Source of the DNA: Cohnella hashimotonis
Lineage (GTDB): Bacteria; Bacillota; Bacilli; Paenibacillales; Paenibacillaceae
Reading direction: 5' to 3'
DNA: 64,000 nucleotides
NCBI RefSeq assembly: GCF_030014955.1
Contig: NZ_JAGRPV010000001.1
Location: forward strand, 6,262,001-6,326,000
The translations under genes and the position numbers were made by a program. Of the stretch, positions 1 through 9,764 are shown piece by piece (the stretch's first letter is position 1; each line of letters starts with the position of its first letter). The notes under the pieces were generated by a model. The model saw nothing but the letters and a program-made list of their open reading frames with translations, ran no database searches and was not told where the DNA came from.

Positions 1-443
1 TTCGCGACGACGACCATGGACACGAAGTGAGGCAAGTAGGTCATCGTCTGAACGACCCGGACGAAGCCCTTGCTCCTCAGCTCGCTGAGGACGATGGCCA
101 ACGCGACGGCGCATGCGGTCCCCAATGCCAGCTGCATCGAATTCATGACGATATTGTTGCGCAAGTCCTGGAGGAAGCCGTCGTGCCCGAGCAGCGTTCG
201 AAAATGCCTCAACCCGACCCACTTCGCGTCCAGCAAACTCTGTCCGATATGATAATCCTTGAATGCCATAAGCCAACCCCACAGCGGAACGAACTGGAAC
301 AGCGCCAGATGCAGCATGATCGGAACGGACATCCATATTAGGACATGCTGTTTTTTGATTTTCTTCCAAAACAGAGAGAGACGCGATGTCCTCTTGCTGC
401 TTATTGGAATCGTTTTCAATTCTGAAACAGCTTTCATGCTCAT
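1..443 (-). CDS. Sugar ABC transporter permease, LplB type (partial, runs off left edge)
   Basis: I translated the reverse strand directly; the reading frame is open from 443 to the window edge with no stop. The product is the N-terminal ~147 residues of a binding-protein-dependent permease. A basic cytoplasmic N-terminus precedes a first membrane segment around residues 34-55 (MSVPIMLHLALFQFVPLWGW) and the family-typical stretch FKDYHIGQSLLDAKWVGLRHF. A second segment then follows (NIVMNSMQLALGTACAVALA). This is the LplB/YteP-like subfamily that imports oligosaccharides in Paenibacillaceae. The start at 443 is preferred over the ATG at 449 because GGAGG (451-455) lies 7 bases before 443 but only 1 base before 449. 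An extended -10-like TGATAAAAT sits at 470-478. The substrate is unknown; its neighbours suggest a glycan-derived sugar. Confidence 0.85.
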   Translation of the reverse strand, partial: MSMKAVSELKTIPISSKRTSRLSLFWKKIKKQHVLIWMSVPIMLHLALFQFVPLWGWLMAFKDYHIGQSLLDAKWVGLRHFRTLLGHDGFLQDLRNNIVMNSMQLALGTACAVALAIVLSELRSKGFVRVVQTMTYLPHFVSMVVVA

Positions 444-597
444 TCCCATTCCTCCATCCTGTTGGACTTATTTTATCACCCGTCCCGAACCGCTTAGTAT
501 CTCTTAAAATTGTTGTTTACTAGGTGATTTTTAAACTTCGGAAACAATCCTTTCGAGGGGGGAAAAGGAGGGTCTAATCTGACCCCCTAAATATTAG

Positions 598-825
598 GCC
601 TGCCCTATAGGATGCCTTCCGGCGCGGATGCTCCCGGACGAATATCGCGCGCAGGCCGTATCGATCTATTACGGGGTGACTTATCTGGGCGTCAGCCTCC
701 CGATCCTCGGGCTCGGCATCGCCGCGCAGCGGCTCGGTCTCTTGCCCGCTATCTGCCTATTCGCCGGCGTGACAGTCGGCCTGATGGCTTGGAGCTTGCA
801 CCGTTGGAGGCGTCACCTCGCCTGA
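598..825 (+). pseudogene. C-terminal remnant of an MFS transporter
   Basis: An open frame from just after a stop at 595-597 to 825 encodes about 75 residues. The readable part starts LPDEYRAQAVSIYYGVTYLG and continues into two hydrophobic helices (LPILGLGIAAQRLGLLPA, then ICLFAGVTVGLMAW), ending in a short basic tail. This matches the last two helices of major facilitator superfamily transporters. No N-terminal ten helices, ribosome binding site or start are present upstream, where the DNA is non-coding. I read it as a decayed fragment. It could be the tail of a gene deleted when the neighbouring giant secreted gene arrived. Confidence 0.6.
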
Positions 826-854
826 TCGCGTCCGTCCGATCGCTCCTGCCGGGA

Positions 855-908
855 AAAAGAAAGAACCGCGGAATCAGCTGTAGAGGCTGATTCCCGCGGT
901 TCTTTTTC
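855..908. terminator. Bidirectional Rho-independent terminator
   Basis: Arms at 863-878 and 886-902 pair over 16 bp with one bulged C and a 7-base loop. The hairpin is flanked by an A-rich run on the left and TCTTTTT on the right. It closes the giant gene ending at 939 on the minus strand and the MFS remnant on the plus strand. Confidence 0.85.
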
Positions 909-938
909 CTATCGTCTTAGAAGGCGAGCTCTAATCGC

Positions 939-3900
939 TCAGTACACTTCCAGCTCTGCAAGCTGCATTCTGTAATAATTGGAATCGCTCGGATTTTTGC
1001 GCAAGCTGGTCCCCGTCACCTTGACATAACGGGCCTGGGCCGAAGCGAAGCTGAAGGACTGCACGGCGTTGCCAGGCAACGCATAGGCAGTACGGCTCAC
1101 GACCGTACTCCAAGTCGTCCCGTCGGTGGAAACTTGAATCGTAAAATCGACAGGGAAGCCATACCCTACGGTCCCCGTATCATTGCGGGGATATAAGCCG
1201 ACTTGGCTAATCGTCGCTGCCGCCCCCAAGTCCACCATGATCCATTCGGTATGATCGGCAGTAAGCGAGTCGTTGCTGGTCCACCCGAATTTACCGGCTA
1301 TGGAATTGCGTTCGCCGTCAACCGCTTTCCCTACGCCCCAATTGGTCGTGTTGTAAGTGCTGCTTGCCGTCACGGTCTTCCCTAGCGCCAGATTGGCAAG
1401 AGGCGCTGCGGACGCTTGAGAGGAGTTCGCGCTCTCGCCTCCGTTATAAAGGGAGCTTACCACGTAATAGTACGTCGTCCCGTTCGTTACGGTCTGATCC
1501 GTGTACGTGACCGCCGTGACGCTCGTCGCGATCGTCGTGTACGGACCGCCGCTGACCGTGCCTCGCTTCACGTTGTAGCCGGTTGCGCCGCTCACTGCCG
1601 TCCAGTTGACGGTCACGGAGCCGCCGCCCCCTGTCGCCGTGACGCCCGTCGGTACGGGATTGGGCACGATGACGGACGCTGCCGCCGAATCCGGGCTCGT
1701 GCCGCCTGCGCTAACCGCCGCGACGACATAATAATAAGTCGTGCCCGCCGCAACGGTGCTATCCGTGTAGGCGTTCGTGGTGACTCCCGTCGCCAGGGAC
1801 GTGTACGGGCCGCCGCTGACCGTCGCGCGCTTCACGTTGTAGCTCGTCGCGCCGGACGAGACGCTCCAGCTCAGCTGGACGGCGCCGCCGTAGACGCTGC
1901 CCGTGACGCTAGTCGGCGCTAGCGGCGCCGCGCTCACTTCGTCCGCCCCGATGTCGTAAGCGGCACCGGTCGGACGTTGTTGTCCGTCCATGTCGGTCGG
2001 GACGTCCGTCGAAAGCGTTGCGCCTGCATCGATCGCGCGCTGCGCGGTGGCCGGATTGAGATGATAGTCGCCTGCCGCCGCGTTGACCAGCATGCTTGCG
2101 GTACCGTCAATAATGTTGTTGCCGGATGTCGCCGCGCCGCCGTCGCGAAGCTTGACGTTCTTATCCATCAGGTTGTTGCGGATGTCGCCGCTGCTTGCGG
2201 CGTAGCGCGACTCGACGCCGCCTACGCTGGCGGTCGGCGCGATGTTAAGCATCGTGTTGTTGTACACCTTGAAGCCGTTCGCCTTGTTCATGTAGACAGC
2301 CGCGTCCAACGTGCCGTACACGACGTTGTTGCGCATGATGCCGCCGCGGTGTTCGTAAGTCGTGTCGCCGTTACGGAACAAGTTCGCCCCGGTGCCGCCG
2401 CCGCCGAACGACATGGCGATAAAGCTGTTCAGGAACACGTTGTTCTCCACGATCGTGTCCATCGAGTTGCCCTTGGCGAAGAATGCATACGCTACTCCGT
2501 CGCCCACGCCTTTCGCGTTCTGGAACGTATTGCCGCGGATGATCCACCCCTTCGATGCGACCAGGTCGATCCCTTCCACGACGCTTCGTTTGCCGGAGGT
2601 CGTGTAGCCGATCACCGAATTCTCGATGACCCCGTAATCCGCGTAAGGCAGGTCCGGACTGCCGCCCGAAGTCGACTTGAAGCCGCCTTCGCCGTTGTCC
2701 CACGTCTTCAGATGGTCGGCGCGGAAGTAGTCCGAGCCGCTGTTCACCTGAACCGAGTGAAAGTACGAATCGCGAATCGTCATGTTTTTGATGGTGACGT
2801 AGTCCGCATCGTTCACCTTGAAGTTGATGTCGAGCGACGAGTTGTCGATGCCCATGCCGACGACGACCGTATCGTTGTAATTCGTCGTCGCCCCTTGAAT
2901 CGTAATGTTGTTTTTGCCGTTGATCGAGATCGTAGCCGTCTGATTGTACGTGCCTGCAGCGAGCGTAATGACCCGTCCGCCGGCCGGCGCGCCGTCGATC
3001 GCCTGCTGAAGCTGAGCGAGCGAGGCGACGGTCACCGCATCGGATACAGGCGTATTGGTCGTGGCCGTCACGACGTTCGACAGCGCCGAATAGTTGCCTG
3101 CGTCATCGAACGTCTTGACGGCGATGTAGTACGTGACCCCGGTCGACAGCTGGTTGACCTGGAACTTCATTGCCGAGCCCGCATCCTTCTGCGCGAGCTC
3201 ATCCTCGGCTTGCGTCGCCGATGCCCAGTTCGCTTCGGTGATCGGGGACGTTGAATAGCGAACGTCGTAACCCGCAGCCTTGCCCACCGTACCGTCATTG
3301 CCCGGCGCGGTCCAGGTCAACTGGACGCTGCGAATGTTCGGCGCGACGGCCTGCAGATCGGCAATCGCGGCAGGCGGCGTCGGATCGGATGCCGGCGTCG
3401 TAACCGACCATACGTTCGAAAGGGCCGATACGTTGGTCGCTTCGTCGATGGCGCGCATGGCGAAATAGTAAGTCGTCGCAGGCGTCAGTCCGGTCACCGC
3501 GACCGACTGAGCGGTGCCTGCGACTTGCGGAGCCGGCGCGTTCGTCAGCTTCACCGCATCGTTCCAGTTGTTTTCGGTAATCGGCGCCGTATGATAGCGG
3601 ATATCGTAGGCATCCGCCGTTCCCGTGGACCCGTCGTCGCCCGGCGCGGTCCAGCTCAGCTTCGTCGTCTTCCAGGTCGTCTGGCTGCCGGACAGATTCG
3701 TGACCGCGGCAGGCGCGACGCTATCGCCCGGATCGGCGTAGACTTCGATTTCGACCGGCGTATTGACCGCATTGTAAGTCTGATTGACCCGCACGTGCCC
3801 GTTGGCCGAGAAGCGGACGTAGCGGGCATTGATGGTGGACGAAAGGGTGATCGTCTTGCCCGACCCGTCCGCCGGCTCTTGATATTCCGCATCGGTGCCG

Positions 3901-6900
3901 ACCCCGAGCCCGGAGCTGTTGTCCTGGTCGTTGTTGAACACCGTCGTCACGCCTGTCGCGAAGTTCGGATCGTTCGACACTTGGACGACATGGTCGCGCC
4001 CGGTCCGGTACGTATCGGCGCTTGCGCCCCAGTCGTTGCGGATGTTGATCTTTTTGATGCCGTAGGCCTGACCCAGGTCGACTTGAACCCACTTCGGACC
4101 GGTCGACACGCCGATCAGCGCGTACTGGTCGCGAGCCGTAACGCCGTCGGTCAGGATGGACAGCGGCACGTTGTTCGATGCCGTTCCGTTCGAGGTGACC
4201 GACTTGTTCTTGGCCACGTTGATCGTCGATTCCATGACGACCTGGATCACGTTGGAGAGGCCCGAATAGTTGTTCGCGTTGTCGCGCGTCTTCATGGCGA
4301 AGTAGTAGGTCGCTCCCGGGGTCAGCCCCAGGACGCTGAACTGCTGCTTCGTGCCGGCAACCTGCGGGGTAGGCTCCCCGATGACAGGCGTAGCCGAGCT
4401 CCAGTTTGCCGCCGTTATCGGCGATGTCGAATAACGCACGTCGTACTCGCTAGCCGTACGCACGTTGCCGTCGTCGCCCGGCGCCGTCCATTTCAGCGCC
4501 ACGCTGCTCAGCGTGCGTTCGCCGGCTGCCAGATCGGCGATCGCGTCGGGCGCCAACGTATCCGTATTTTCAATGACGATAATCGGCCTGTTGTAAGGGT
4601 TCTCAGAACTGTTAAACGACACAGGGTTCGATTGTACGAGAGGATCGCTCAATTTGAACGAAACCTTCTTGTCGCCCATGTGACTGTTCACGAAGTCCGT
4701 GATGTCGAAATCTTTCCAGCCCGGCCCGCTGACGGGGAGCAAACCCAGATTGACCGCTCCGGTCTCGCTCGGCAAGTTCGAGCTTGTAACGGAACCTTCT
4801 GTCCATGAATTGTCCTGAAGGCCGGTAATCGTAAGCTTCATCGTAATGGGCTTATTATAGGCTGTATATAGTCTCAGCGTTGCGCGCTCGGCCGAGCTTC
4901 CCGCGTAGCCGCTGAAATTGCCCTGCAAATAGGCCCAGTAGATGCTGAATCCGTTGTTCTGAATGCCAAGCGTCTGCTGATTGGGGTAAATAGCGCCTGC
5001 CGCATCCTGCACGTCATCGGCAGGGCTGAACTCGGTGGCGGAAGAAGACGCCATCGCGATGGACGCAACGTTCGACAACGCGGAAACGTTGCCTTGATCG
5101 TCGACCGTTTTGATCGCCGCATAGACGGTCGTCCCGGCGGTCGGCCCGGTCACGGTGATCGACTGCGAAGTGCCGGATGCCGCTGGAAGCAAAGAAGTTT
5201 CGACTTTCTGCGCGCTGCTCCAGTTCGCCTCGGTAATCGGCGCATTGGCATATCGGATGTCGTACAGATAAGCCGTGCCCGTATTGCCGTCGTCCCCCGG
5301 CGCGCTCCACGTCAGCTTGAACGTGCGCGCGGTCGCTGCGCTTGCCGCTACGTTTGCGATCGCCGACGGCGGCGTCGTTTCGTTCGGAACGAATTCGTCT
5401 GCGCCCACATCCGGCGCGCTGCCGTAAGGACGGGTCTGGCCATCCATATCGGTAGGCACCTCGGGCAGCGCAACGCCGATATCGCGAGCGCCCGCGCCGA
5501 AGAACGGATGGAGGTGATAATCCCCTTGCGCCGGATTGGCAAGCCAGGTTCCGTTCGCGCCGATCAGGTTGTCGCTCTGGACCGCTGTCGCGCTGTTGCG
5601 CAGCTTGACTGCGACGCTGAGCAGATTGTTGCGAATCTCGCCGCTCGTCTCGGCAAAGCGCGGCTCGATCGAACCTACGCTGCCGGGCGTATTCAAAATC
5701 GTGTTGTTGTACACCTTGAACCCGGTCGCTTTGTTCAGATAGACGCCCGTGTCCAGCGTGCCGTAGACCACGTTGTTGCGAATGATGCCGCCGCGATGCT
5801 CGTACGTGGTGTCCTGGTTGCGGAAAAACGCCGGACCCGAGCCCCCGCCGCCGAACGAAATGGCGATAAAGCTGTTCGTGAGCACGTTGTTCTCGATAAT
5901 CGTGTCGAGGGAGTTCGCTTTGGCGAAGACGGCATAGGCGACGCCGCCGCTCCACCCTTGGGCGTTCTCGAACTTGTTGCCGCGAACGACCCAGCTTTTG
6001 CCGGCGATAATATCGATGCCTTCGACGACGCTCTGGATGCCGTTGGTGGTATAACCGATCAAAGAGTTCTCGATCAAGCCGTAATCGGTGTAGCCGTTGA
6101 TCCCGTTCACGTCAAAGGTCGTCTTGAAGCCGCCTTCTCCGTTGTCCCACGTCTTCAGATTGTCGGCATGGAAATAGTTCGAGCCGTCGTTAATCTGAAT
6201 GGCGTGGTAGTAGCTATCCTGAATGGTCATGTTCTTGATGGTGGCGTAATCCGAATTGTTGACCTTGATGTTGATGTCCATGGAAGAGTTGGACATGCCC
6301 GGCCCTTTAATGATCGTATCGCCTCTGTTCGACGTAGCGCCCTGGATCGTGATGTTGTTTTTGCCGGTGATCTGGATGGTCGTCGTCTGATTATACGTGC
6401 CGGCCGCCAGCGTAATGACGCGGCCTCCCGCAGGCGCGTTGTTGATTGCCGTCTGCAGCGCGCTCAGCGAGTTGACCGTCACCGCGTCCGCCGTCGGCGT
6501 GGCGATCGTAGCGCTCACCACGTTGGACAATCCCGACAAGTTGCCGACCGAGTCCTTGGTCCTCACGGCAAAATAATAGGTCGTCCCCGCGGTCAGCTCC
6601 TTCACCTTCATGGCCATAGCCGAACCGGAAGCCTTTTGCGGCATTTTGTCTTCCACCAGCGATGCCGAAGACCAATTCGCGGCCGTGATCGGGGAGGTGG
6701 AGTAGCGCACTTCGAAGCCCGCTGCGGTCCCGATCGTGCCGTCATCGCCCGGCGCCGTCCAGCTCAGCTTCGCGGAATGAATGATCGCCTGCGACACCTG
6801 AAGGTCGGCAATGGCCGCAGGCGCCTCCGTATCGGCAGCGAGCGTCGTGCTGCTGACGACGTTCGACAGCGGCGAGTCGTTGATGACGTCCTTCGACTTC

Positions 6901-8609
6901 ATCGCGAAATAATAAGTCGTGGAGGGGTTCAGCCCGCCGACCGTAAACGATTGGGCCGTTCCGGCCGTCAGCGGAGCAGGCGCTCCGGTCACGACGGTCG
7001 CGCTTGCCCAGTTCGCCGCCGTAATGGGCGAAGTCGACCGGCGGAACTCATAGGCGCTCGCCTTGCCGACGTTGCCGTTGTCGCCCGGCGCCGTCCAGCC
7101 GAGATCTACGGTTTTCCAGGTCGTCCTCGTGACCGCGAGGTTCGCGACGGCCGCCGGCGGCACATTGTCCTGCGGGTCCGCGTACACCTCGATCTCGACC
7201 GGCGTGTCGACCAAGTTGACCGTGCCGTTGACCCGGACGTGGCCGTTCGCCCAGTAGCGGACATAACGCGCGCTGACCGTGTCCGCCAGCAAGATGTCCT
7301 TGCCGCTGCCGTCGCCCGGCTCGACGTACTCCGCATCGGTGCCGGCGCCAAGCCCGGCGCTGTTGTCGCCGTCGTTATTGAAGACGGTGGTCACGCCGCT
7401 GGCGAAGGTCGGATCGTTCGAGAGCTGCACGATCAGATCCTTGCCGGTCCGGTACGTCCCGGCGGCGCCCCAGTCGTTGCGGATGTTGACCCGGGCGACG
7501 TCGTACGCCTGACCCAGATCGACTTGCGCATACTTGGGGCCGTCCGATACGCCATAGAGCACGTATTTGTCCGTCGTCTTAACGCCGTCCGTCAGCGCGG
7601 AGAGCGGCTGACCGCTTGTCGAGGCGGCGTTCGTCGATACGGTCTTGCCGATTGCCACATTCACGACCGGCTTAATCGCGATGTTGGCAACGGACGACAG
7701 ATTGGATACTTGCCCGCCGGATCCGATCGTTTTCATCGCGAAATACACGGTCGCCCCGGACGGCAGGCCCTTCACCGTCAGCGTCTGCGCGGACGACGCC
7801 GCGGCCGGAGCCGGCTCGCCTAGAACGCGTTTCACGGCCAGCCCGTCGTCCCAGTTGGCGCTCGTAATCGGGGAAGTCGAATAGCGAATGTCATAGCCGG
7901 TCACCGCCGACGGTCCCGGGCTGGTCCAGCCGAGCGTCGCGCTGTTCACGGTAGCGTTGCTTGCGGTTAAATTGACATTGATCGGGAGAGATGCGTTTGT
8001 TGCGGGGATTGCGGCGTAGACTTCAAGTTCGACCGGCGTATTGACCTTCTGAATCGAAGCGTCGGCCGAACGTATATGGCCGTTCGCCCATGAGCGGACG
8101 TAGCGGGCGGAGACCGGCGTACCGAGCGCGATCGTTTTGCCGCTGCCGTCCGTCGGTTCCAGATAAGCGGCGTCGGTCCCGGCTCCTTGACCTGCCGTAT
8201 TGTCCGAATCGTTGTTGAAAATGGTGGATACGCCGCTGGCGAACGTAGGGTCGTTCGACAGTTGAACGATGATATCCCGCCCGGTTCTGGTTGCCGTCGG
8301 GTTGTAATCGTTCAGCACGTTCACCTTCGTGACGGGGAACGACTCGCCCAGATCCAGCTGCACCCACTTGGGTCCGGCCGAGGCGTCGATCATCGCGTAA
8401 TTGCTCGTCGTGCGGTCGCCGTCGACAAGCAGCTTCAAAGACGCGGCATTGGACACGACGCCGTTGGTCGACACGGTCGCCTGGCCGAGCGCGACGTTCG
8501 TTTCCGTCGGATCCGCGTACACCTTGGAGTCTGACGGGTAAAGGAACGAAGCGGACAATAAGCTGGCGACGAGTAGCGACGCGCCTGATTTTTTAACTAT
8601 CGTAAGCAT
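939..8609 (-). CDS. Giant secreted multidomain protein: F5/8C, Fn3 and two right-handed beta-helix domains
   Basis: 2,556 residues. A signal peptide spans about 1-32 (ends KVYA). Approximate domain order: F5/8 type C (37-190), Fn3 (200-310), F5/8C (313-470), two Fn3 (480-700), right-handed parallel beta-helix (710-1070), Fn3, a DNRLRE/CBM-like beta domain (1190-1345), Fn3, F5/8C (1455-1630), two Fn3, second beta-helix (1865-2215), two Fn3, C-terminal F5/8C (2400-2556). Both helices end in the DMDGQxRPxGxAxDxGADE signature common in polysaccharide-lyase-like helix proteins. F5/8C and Fn3 modules suggest carbohydrate binding. No SLH or LPXTG anchor is seen, so it is probably released or held non-covalently. 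The block F5/8C-Fn3-Fn3-helix is duplicated with a period of about 3,447 bases. GGAGGGAG precedes the ATG. Lyase or hydrolase activity is inferred, not shown. Confidence 0.85.
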   Translation of the reverse strand: MLTIVKKSGASLLVASLLSASFLYPSDSKVYADPTETNVALGQATVSTNGVVSNAASLKLLVDGDRTTSNYAMIDASAGPKWVQLDLGESFPVTKVNVLNDYNPTATRTGRDIIVQLSNDPTFASGVSTIFNNDSDNTAGQGAGTDAAYLEPTDGSGKTIALGTPVSARYVRSWANGHIRSADASIQKVNTPVELEVYAAIPATNASLPINVNLTASNATVNSATLGWTSPGPSAVTGYDIRYSTSPITSANWDDGLAVKRVLGEPAPAAASSAQTLTVKGLPSGATVYFAMKTIGSGGQVSNLSSVANIAIKPVVNVAIGKTVSTNAASTSGQPLSALTDGVKTTDKYVLYGVSDGPKYAQVDLGQAYDVARVNIRNDWGAAGTYRTGKDLIVQLSNDPTFASGVTTVFNNDGDNSAGLGAGTDAEYVEPGDGSGKDILLADTVSARYVRYWANGHVRVNGTVNLVDTPVEIEVYADPQDNVPPAAVANLAVTRTTWKTVDLGWTAPGDNGNVGKASAYEFRRSTSPITAANWASATVVTGAPAPLTAGTAQSFTVGGLNPSTTYYFAMKSKDVINDSPLSNVVSSTTLAADTEAPAAIADLQVSQAIIHSAKLSWTAPGDDGTIGTAAGFEVRYSTSPITAANWSSASLVEDKMPQKASGSAMAMKVKELTAGTTYYFAVRTKDSVGNLSGLSNVVSATIATPTADAVTVNSLSALQTAINNAPAGGRVITLAAGTYNQTTTIQITGKNNITIQGATSNRGDTIIKGPGMSNSSMDINIKVNNSDYATIKNMTIQDSYYHAIQINDGSNYFHADNLKTWDNGEGGFKTTFDVNGINGYTDYGLIENSLIGYTTNGIQSVVEGIDIIAGKSWVVRGNKFENAQGWSGGVAYAVFAKANSLDTIIENNVLTNSFIAISFGGGGSGPAFFRNQDTTYEHRGGIIRNNVVYGTLDTGVYLNKATGFKVYNNTILNTPGSVGSIEPRFAETSGEIRNNLLSVAVKLRNSATAVQSDNLIGANGTWLANPAQGDYHLHPFFGAGARDIGVALPEVPTDMDGQTRPYGSAPDVGADEFVPNETTPPSAIANVAASAATARTFKLTWSAPGDDGNTGTAYLYDIRYANAPITEANWSSAQKVETSLLPAASGTSQSITVTGPTAGTTVYAAIKTVDDQGNVSALSNVASIAMASSSATEFSPADDVQDAAGAIYPNQQTLGIQNNGFSIYWAYLQGNFSGYAGSSAERATLRLYTAYNKPITMKLTITGLQDNSWTEGSVTSSNLPSETGAVNLGLLPVSGPGWKDFDITDFVNSHMGDKKVSFKLSDPLVQSNPVSFNSSENPYNRPIIVIENTDTLAPDAIADLAAGERTLSSVALKWTAPGDDGNVRTASEYDVRYSTSPITAANWSSATPVIGEPTPQVAGTKQQFSVLGLTPGATYYFAMKTRDNANNYSGLSNVIQVVMESTINVAKNKSVTSNGTASNNVPLSILTDGVTARDQYALIGVSTGPKWVQVDLGQAYGIKKINIRNDWGASADTYRTGRDHVVQVSNDPNFATGVTTVFNNDQDNSSGLGVGTDAEYQEPADGSGKTITLSSTINARYVRFSANGHVRVNQTYNAVNTPVEIEVYADPGDSVAPAAVTNLSGSQTTWKTTKLSWTAPGDDGSTGTADAYDIRYHTAPITENNWNDAVKLTNAPAPQVAGTAQSVAVTGLTPATTYYFAMRAIDEATNVSALSNVWSVTTPASDPTPPAAIADLQAVAPNIRSVQLTWTAPGNDGTVGKAAGYDVRYSTSPITEANWASATQAEDELAQKDAGSAMKFQVNQLSTGVTYYIAVKTFDDAGNYSALSNVVTATTNTPVSDAVTVASLAQLQQAIDGAPAGGRVITLAAGTYNQTATISINGKNNITIQGATTNYNDTVVVGMGIDNSSLDINFKVNDADYVTIKNMTIRDSYFHSVQVNSGSDYFRADHLKTWDNGEGGFKSTSGGSPDLPYADYGVIENSVIGYTTSGKRSVVEGIDLVASKGWIIRGNTFQNAKGVGDGVAYAFFAKGNSMDTIVENNVFLNSFIAMSFGGGGTGANLFRNGDTTYEHRGGIMRNNVVYGTLDAAVYMNKANGFKVYNNTMLNIAPTASVGGVESRYAASSGDIRNNLMDKNVKLRDGGAATSGNNIIDGTASMLVNAAAGDYHLNPATAQRAIDAGATLSTDVPTDMDGQQRPTGAAYDIGADEVSAAPLAPTSVTGSVYGGAVQLSWSVSSGATSYNVKRATVSGGPYTSLATGVTTNAYTDSTVAAGTTYYYVVAAVSAGGTSPDSAAASVIVPNPVPTGVTATGGGGSVTVNWTAVSGATGYNVKRGTVSGGPYTTIATSVTAVTYTDQTVTNGTTYYYVVSSLYNGGESANSSQASAAPLANLALGKTVTASSTYNTTNWGVGKAVDGERNSIAGKFGWTSNDSLTADHTEWIMVDLGAAATISQVGLYPRNDTGTVGYGFPVDFTIQVSTDGTTWSTVVSRTAYALPGNAVQSFSFASAQARYVKVTGTSLRKNPSDSNYYRMQLAELEVY

Positions 8610-8927
8610 TCTTACACTCCCTCCGTTGAATGGTCATTCCACTGCTACAGAGCGTGTTCGACTTATATCGTGCTTACATCGTGCTTGCCTCTCGTTATCT
8701 CTACCGCCTTTCTACTGGTTAATGGGCTGCCGGAAGCGCCCTCTGAACGCCTTCCCTCCTCTCCGTTATGTAAGCGCTTCTCTTTAAGCCTGCCATAGTC
8801 CCGAGCGAATCGCCATTAGGGTAAATTGTCTTATACTTGGTCAATTTCATCTTGCTCCCCTTCTGCCGCCATTCGGGCGTAAACGGCCTTTTTCGCGGTC
8901 GTTTCCATGCGCCGAAACGACAAATAA
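8610..8927. other. Intergenic leader of the giant secreted gene
   Basis: About 320 bases without a credible gene. It contains the ribosome binding site of the giant gene just right of 8609 and a CcpA-like motif at 8769-8782. A perfect 8-bp hairpin (GTCGTTTC at 8898-8905 with GAAACGAC at 8914-8921) lies next to the terminator of the upstream operon. I could not identify a convincing -35/-10 pair. Confidence 0.6.
8769..8782. promoter_or_regulatory. Candidate catabolite-responsive element (cre-like)
   Basis: TGTAAGCGCTTCTC fits the CcpA cre pattern (TGNAANCGNTNNCA) except for the penultimate base (T instead of C, A instead of final C). It lies about 160 bases before the start of the giant secreted glycan-binding gene, where carbon catabolite control would make sense. 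Sequence match only. Confidence 0.35.
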
Positions 8928-8951
8928 GCCTGCCTCATCGCCGAGACAGGC
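8928..8951 (-). terminator. Terminator of the dppA operon
   Basis: Arms 8928-8936 and 8943-8951 pair with one mismatch. On the minus strand the hairpin is followed by TTATTTGT. It lies 15 bases after the stop of the DppA-like gene and ends operon A. Confidence 0.65.
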
Positions 8952-8966
8952 CAAGCCGTTTTACGC

Positions 8967-9764
8967 TTATCTGAACGTCCGGACGAGCAGCCTTATCAAA
9001 TCGTCGTCCTCGAGCGTCAGACGCCTGCCCCCTTGACGGCGGACGCCGTCCGCTTCGAAGGCGTGCGCGTCGGCCAGACTCGTGCTCGTATAATCGATCC
9101 GCATCTCGTAAGGTCCAGGTAATGCGTAGGGCTTGCACGCGCTTCTGCGGCTTACGGCCTCCTTGACGGACTCGCCGATCTCGGCCAGGACGCGCCGAGG
9201 CGCCTTGAGCAGGCCCGAATGCCGGCCCGTCGCCTGTTTGGTCTCGTACGTGACTACCGCATCCAGCTGCCGATGCGCCTCCGCGCAGGCTTTGTCGTCG
9301 CCGGAGACGAACACGACCGGGACGCCGCAGCGGCCGAACAGCAGCGCGTCGATCCCGATCTCGCCGATCGGCGCGCCGTTAAGCGCCAGCTCGCTAATAT
9401 CCGCGGAGCTGAACGTATGCTCGAGAAGCGCGCTCTCGGTGCCGGCCATCGCATGATAACCGATGAGCAGCGCGCCGTCGAACGTACCGTCCAGACCGGG
9501 AAACCGGTTCGAGAGCGGCAGCGGGCCGACGGCCAGCGTGGCTGCGGGGTGCAGGCTGCCGCACAGCAGGTTGAAGCCGGATGCATGGGCATCCTTTACG
9601 AAAACCTCGGTGGCGCCCGCCTGCGCGAGCGCCTCGACGACGGCGTTCACCTCGTCCGTCAGCAGACGGCGGGACTCCTCGTAGAACATCTCCCCCCGGT
9701 AGATCTGCTCCTTGAGCGCGATGCCGGCGATGCCTTCCATATCGACGCTGACATAAAATTTCAT
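8967..9764 (-). CDS. dppA: D-aminopeptidase, peptidase M55 (DppA family)
   Basis: 265 residues, the usual DppA length. The N-terminus KFYVSVDMEGIAGI carries the metal ligands Asp8 and Glu10. KDAHASG gives Asp58/His60, IGYHAM gives His104, EHTFSS gives His116 and GEIGID gives Glu135, the expected set for the zinc-dependent M55 fold. Characterised members cleave N-terminal D-amino acids from short peptides, as in peptidoglycan fragments. The start overlaps the stop of the upstream oxidoreductase by 4 bases (ATGA), with GAGGAGG before it, so translation is probably coupled. It is the last gene of an operon with sugar-phosphate enzymes and a DeoR regulator, not next to a dipeptide transporter as in Bacillus subtilis. 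Confidence 0.9.
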   Translation of the reverse strand: MKFYVSVDMEGIAGIALKEQIYRGEMFYEESRRLLTDEVNAVVEALAQAGATEVFVKDAHASGFNLLCGSLHPAATLAVGPLPLSNRFPGLDGTFDGALLIGYHAMAGTESALLEHTFSSADISELALNGAPIGEIGIDALLFGRCGVPVVFVSGDDKACAEAHRQLDAVVTYETKQATGRHSGLLKAPRRVLAEIGESVKEAVSRRSACKPYALPGPYEMRIDYTSTSLADAHAFEADGVRRQGGRRLTLEDDDLIRLLVRTFR

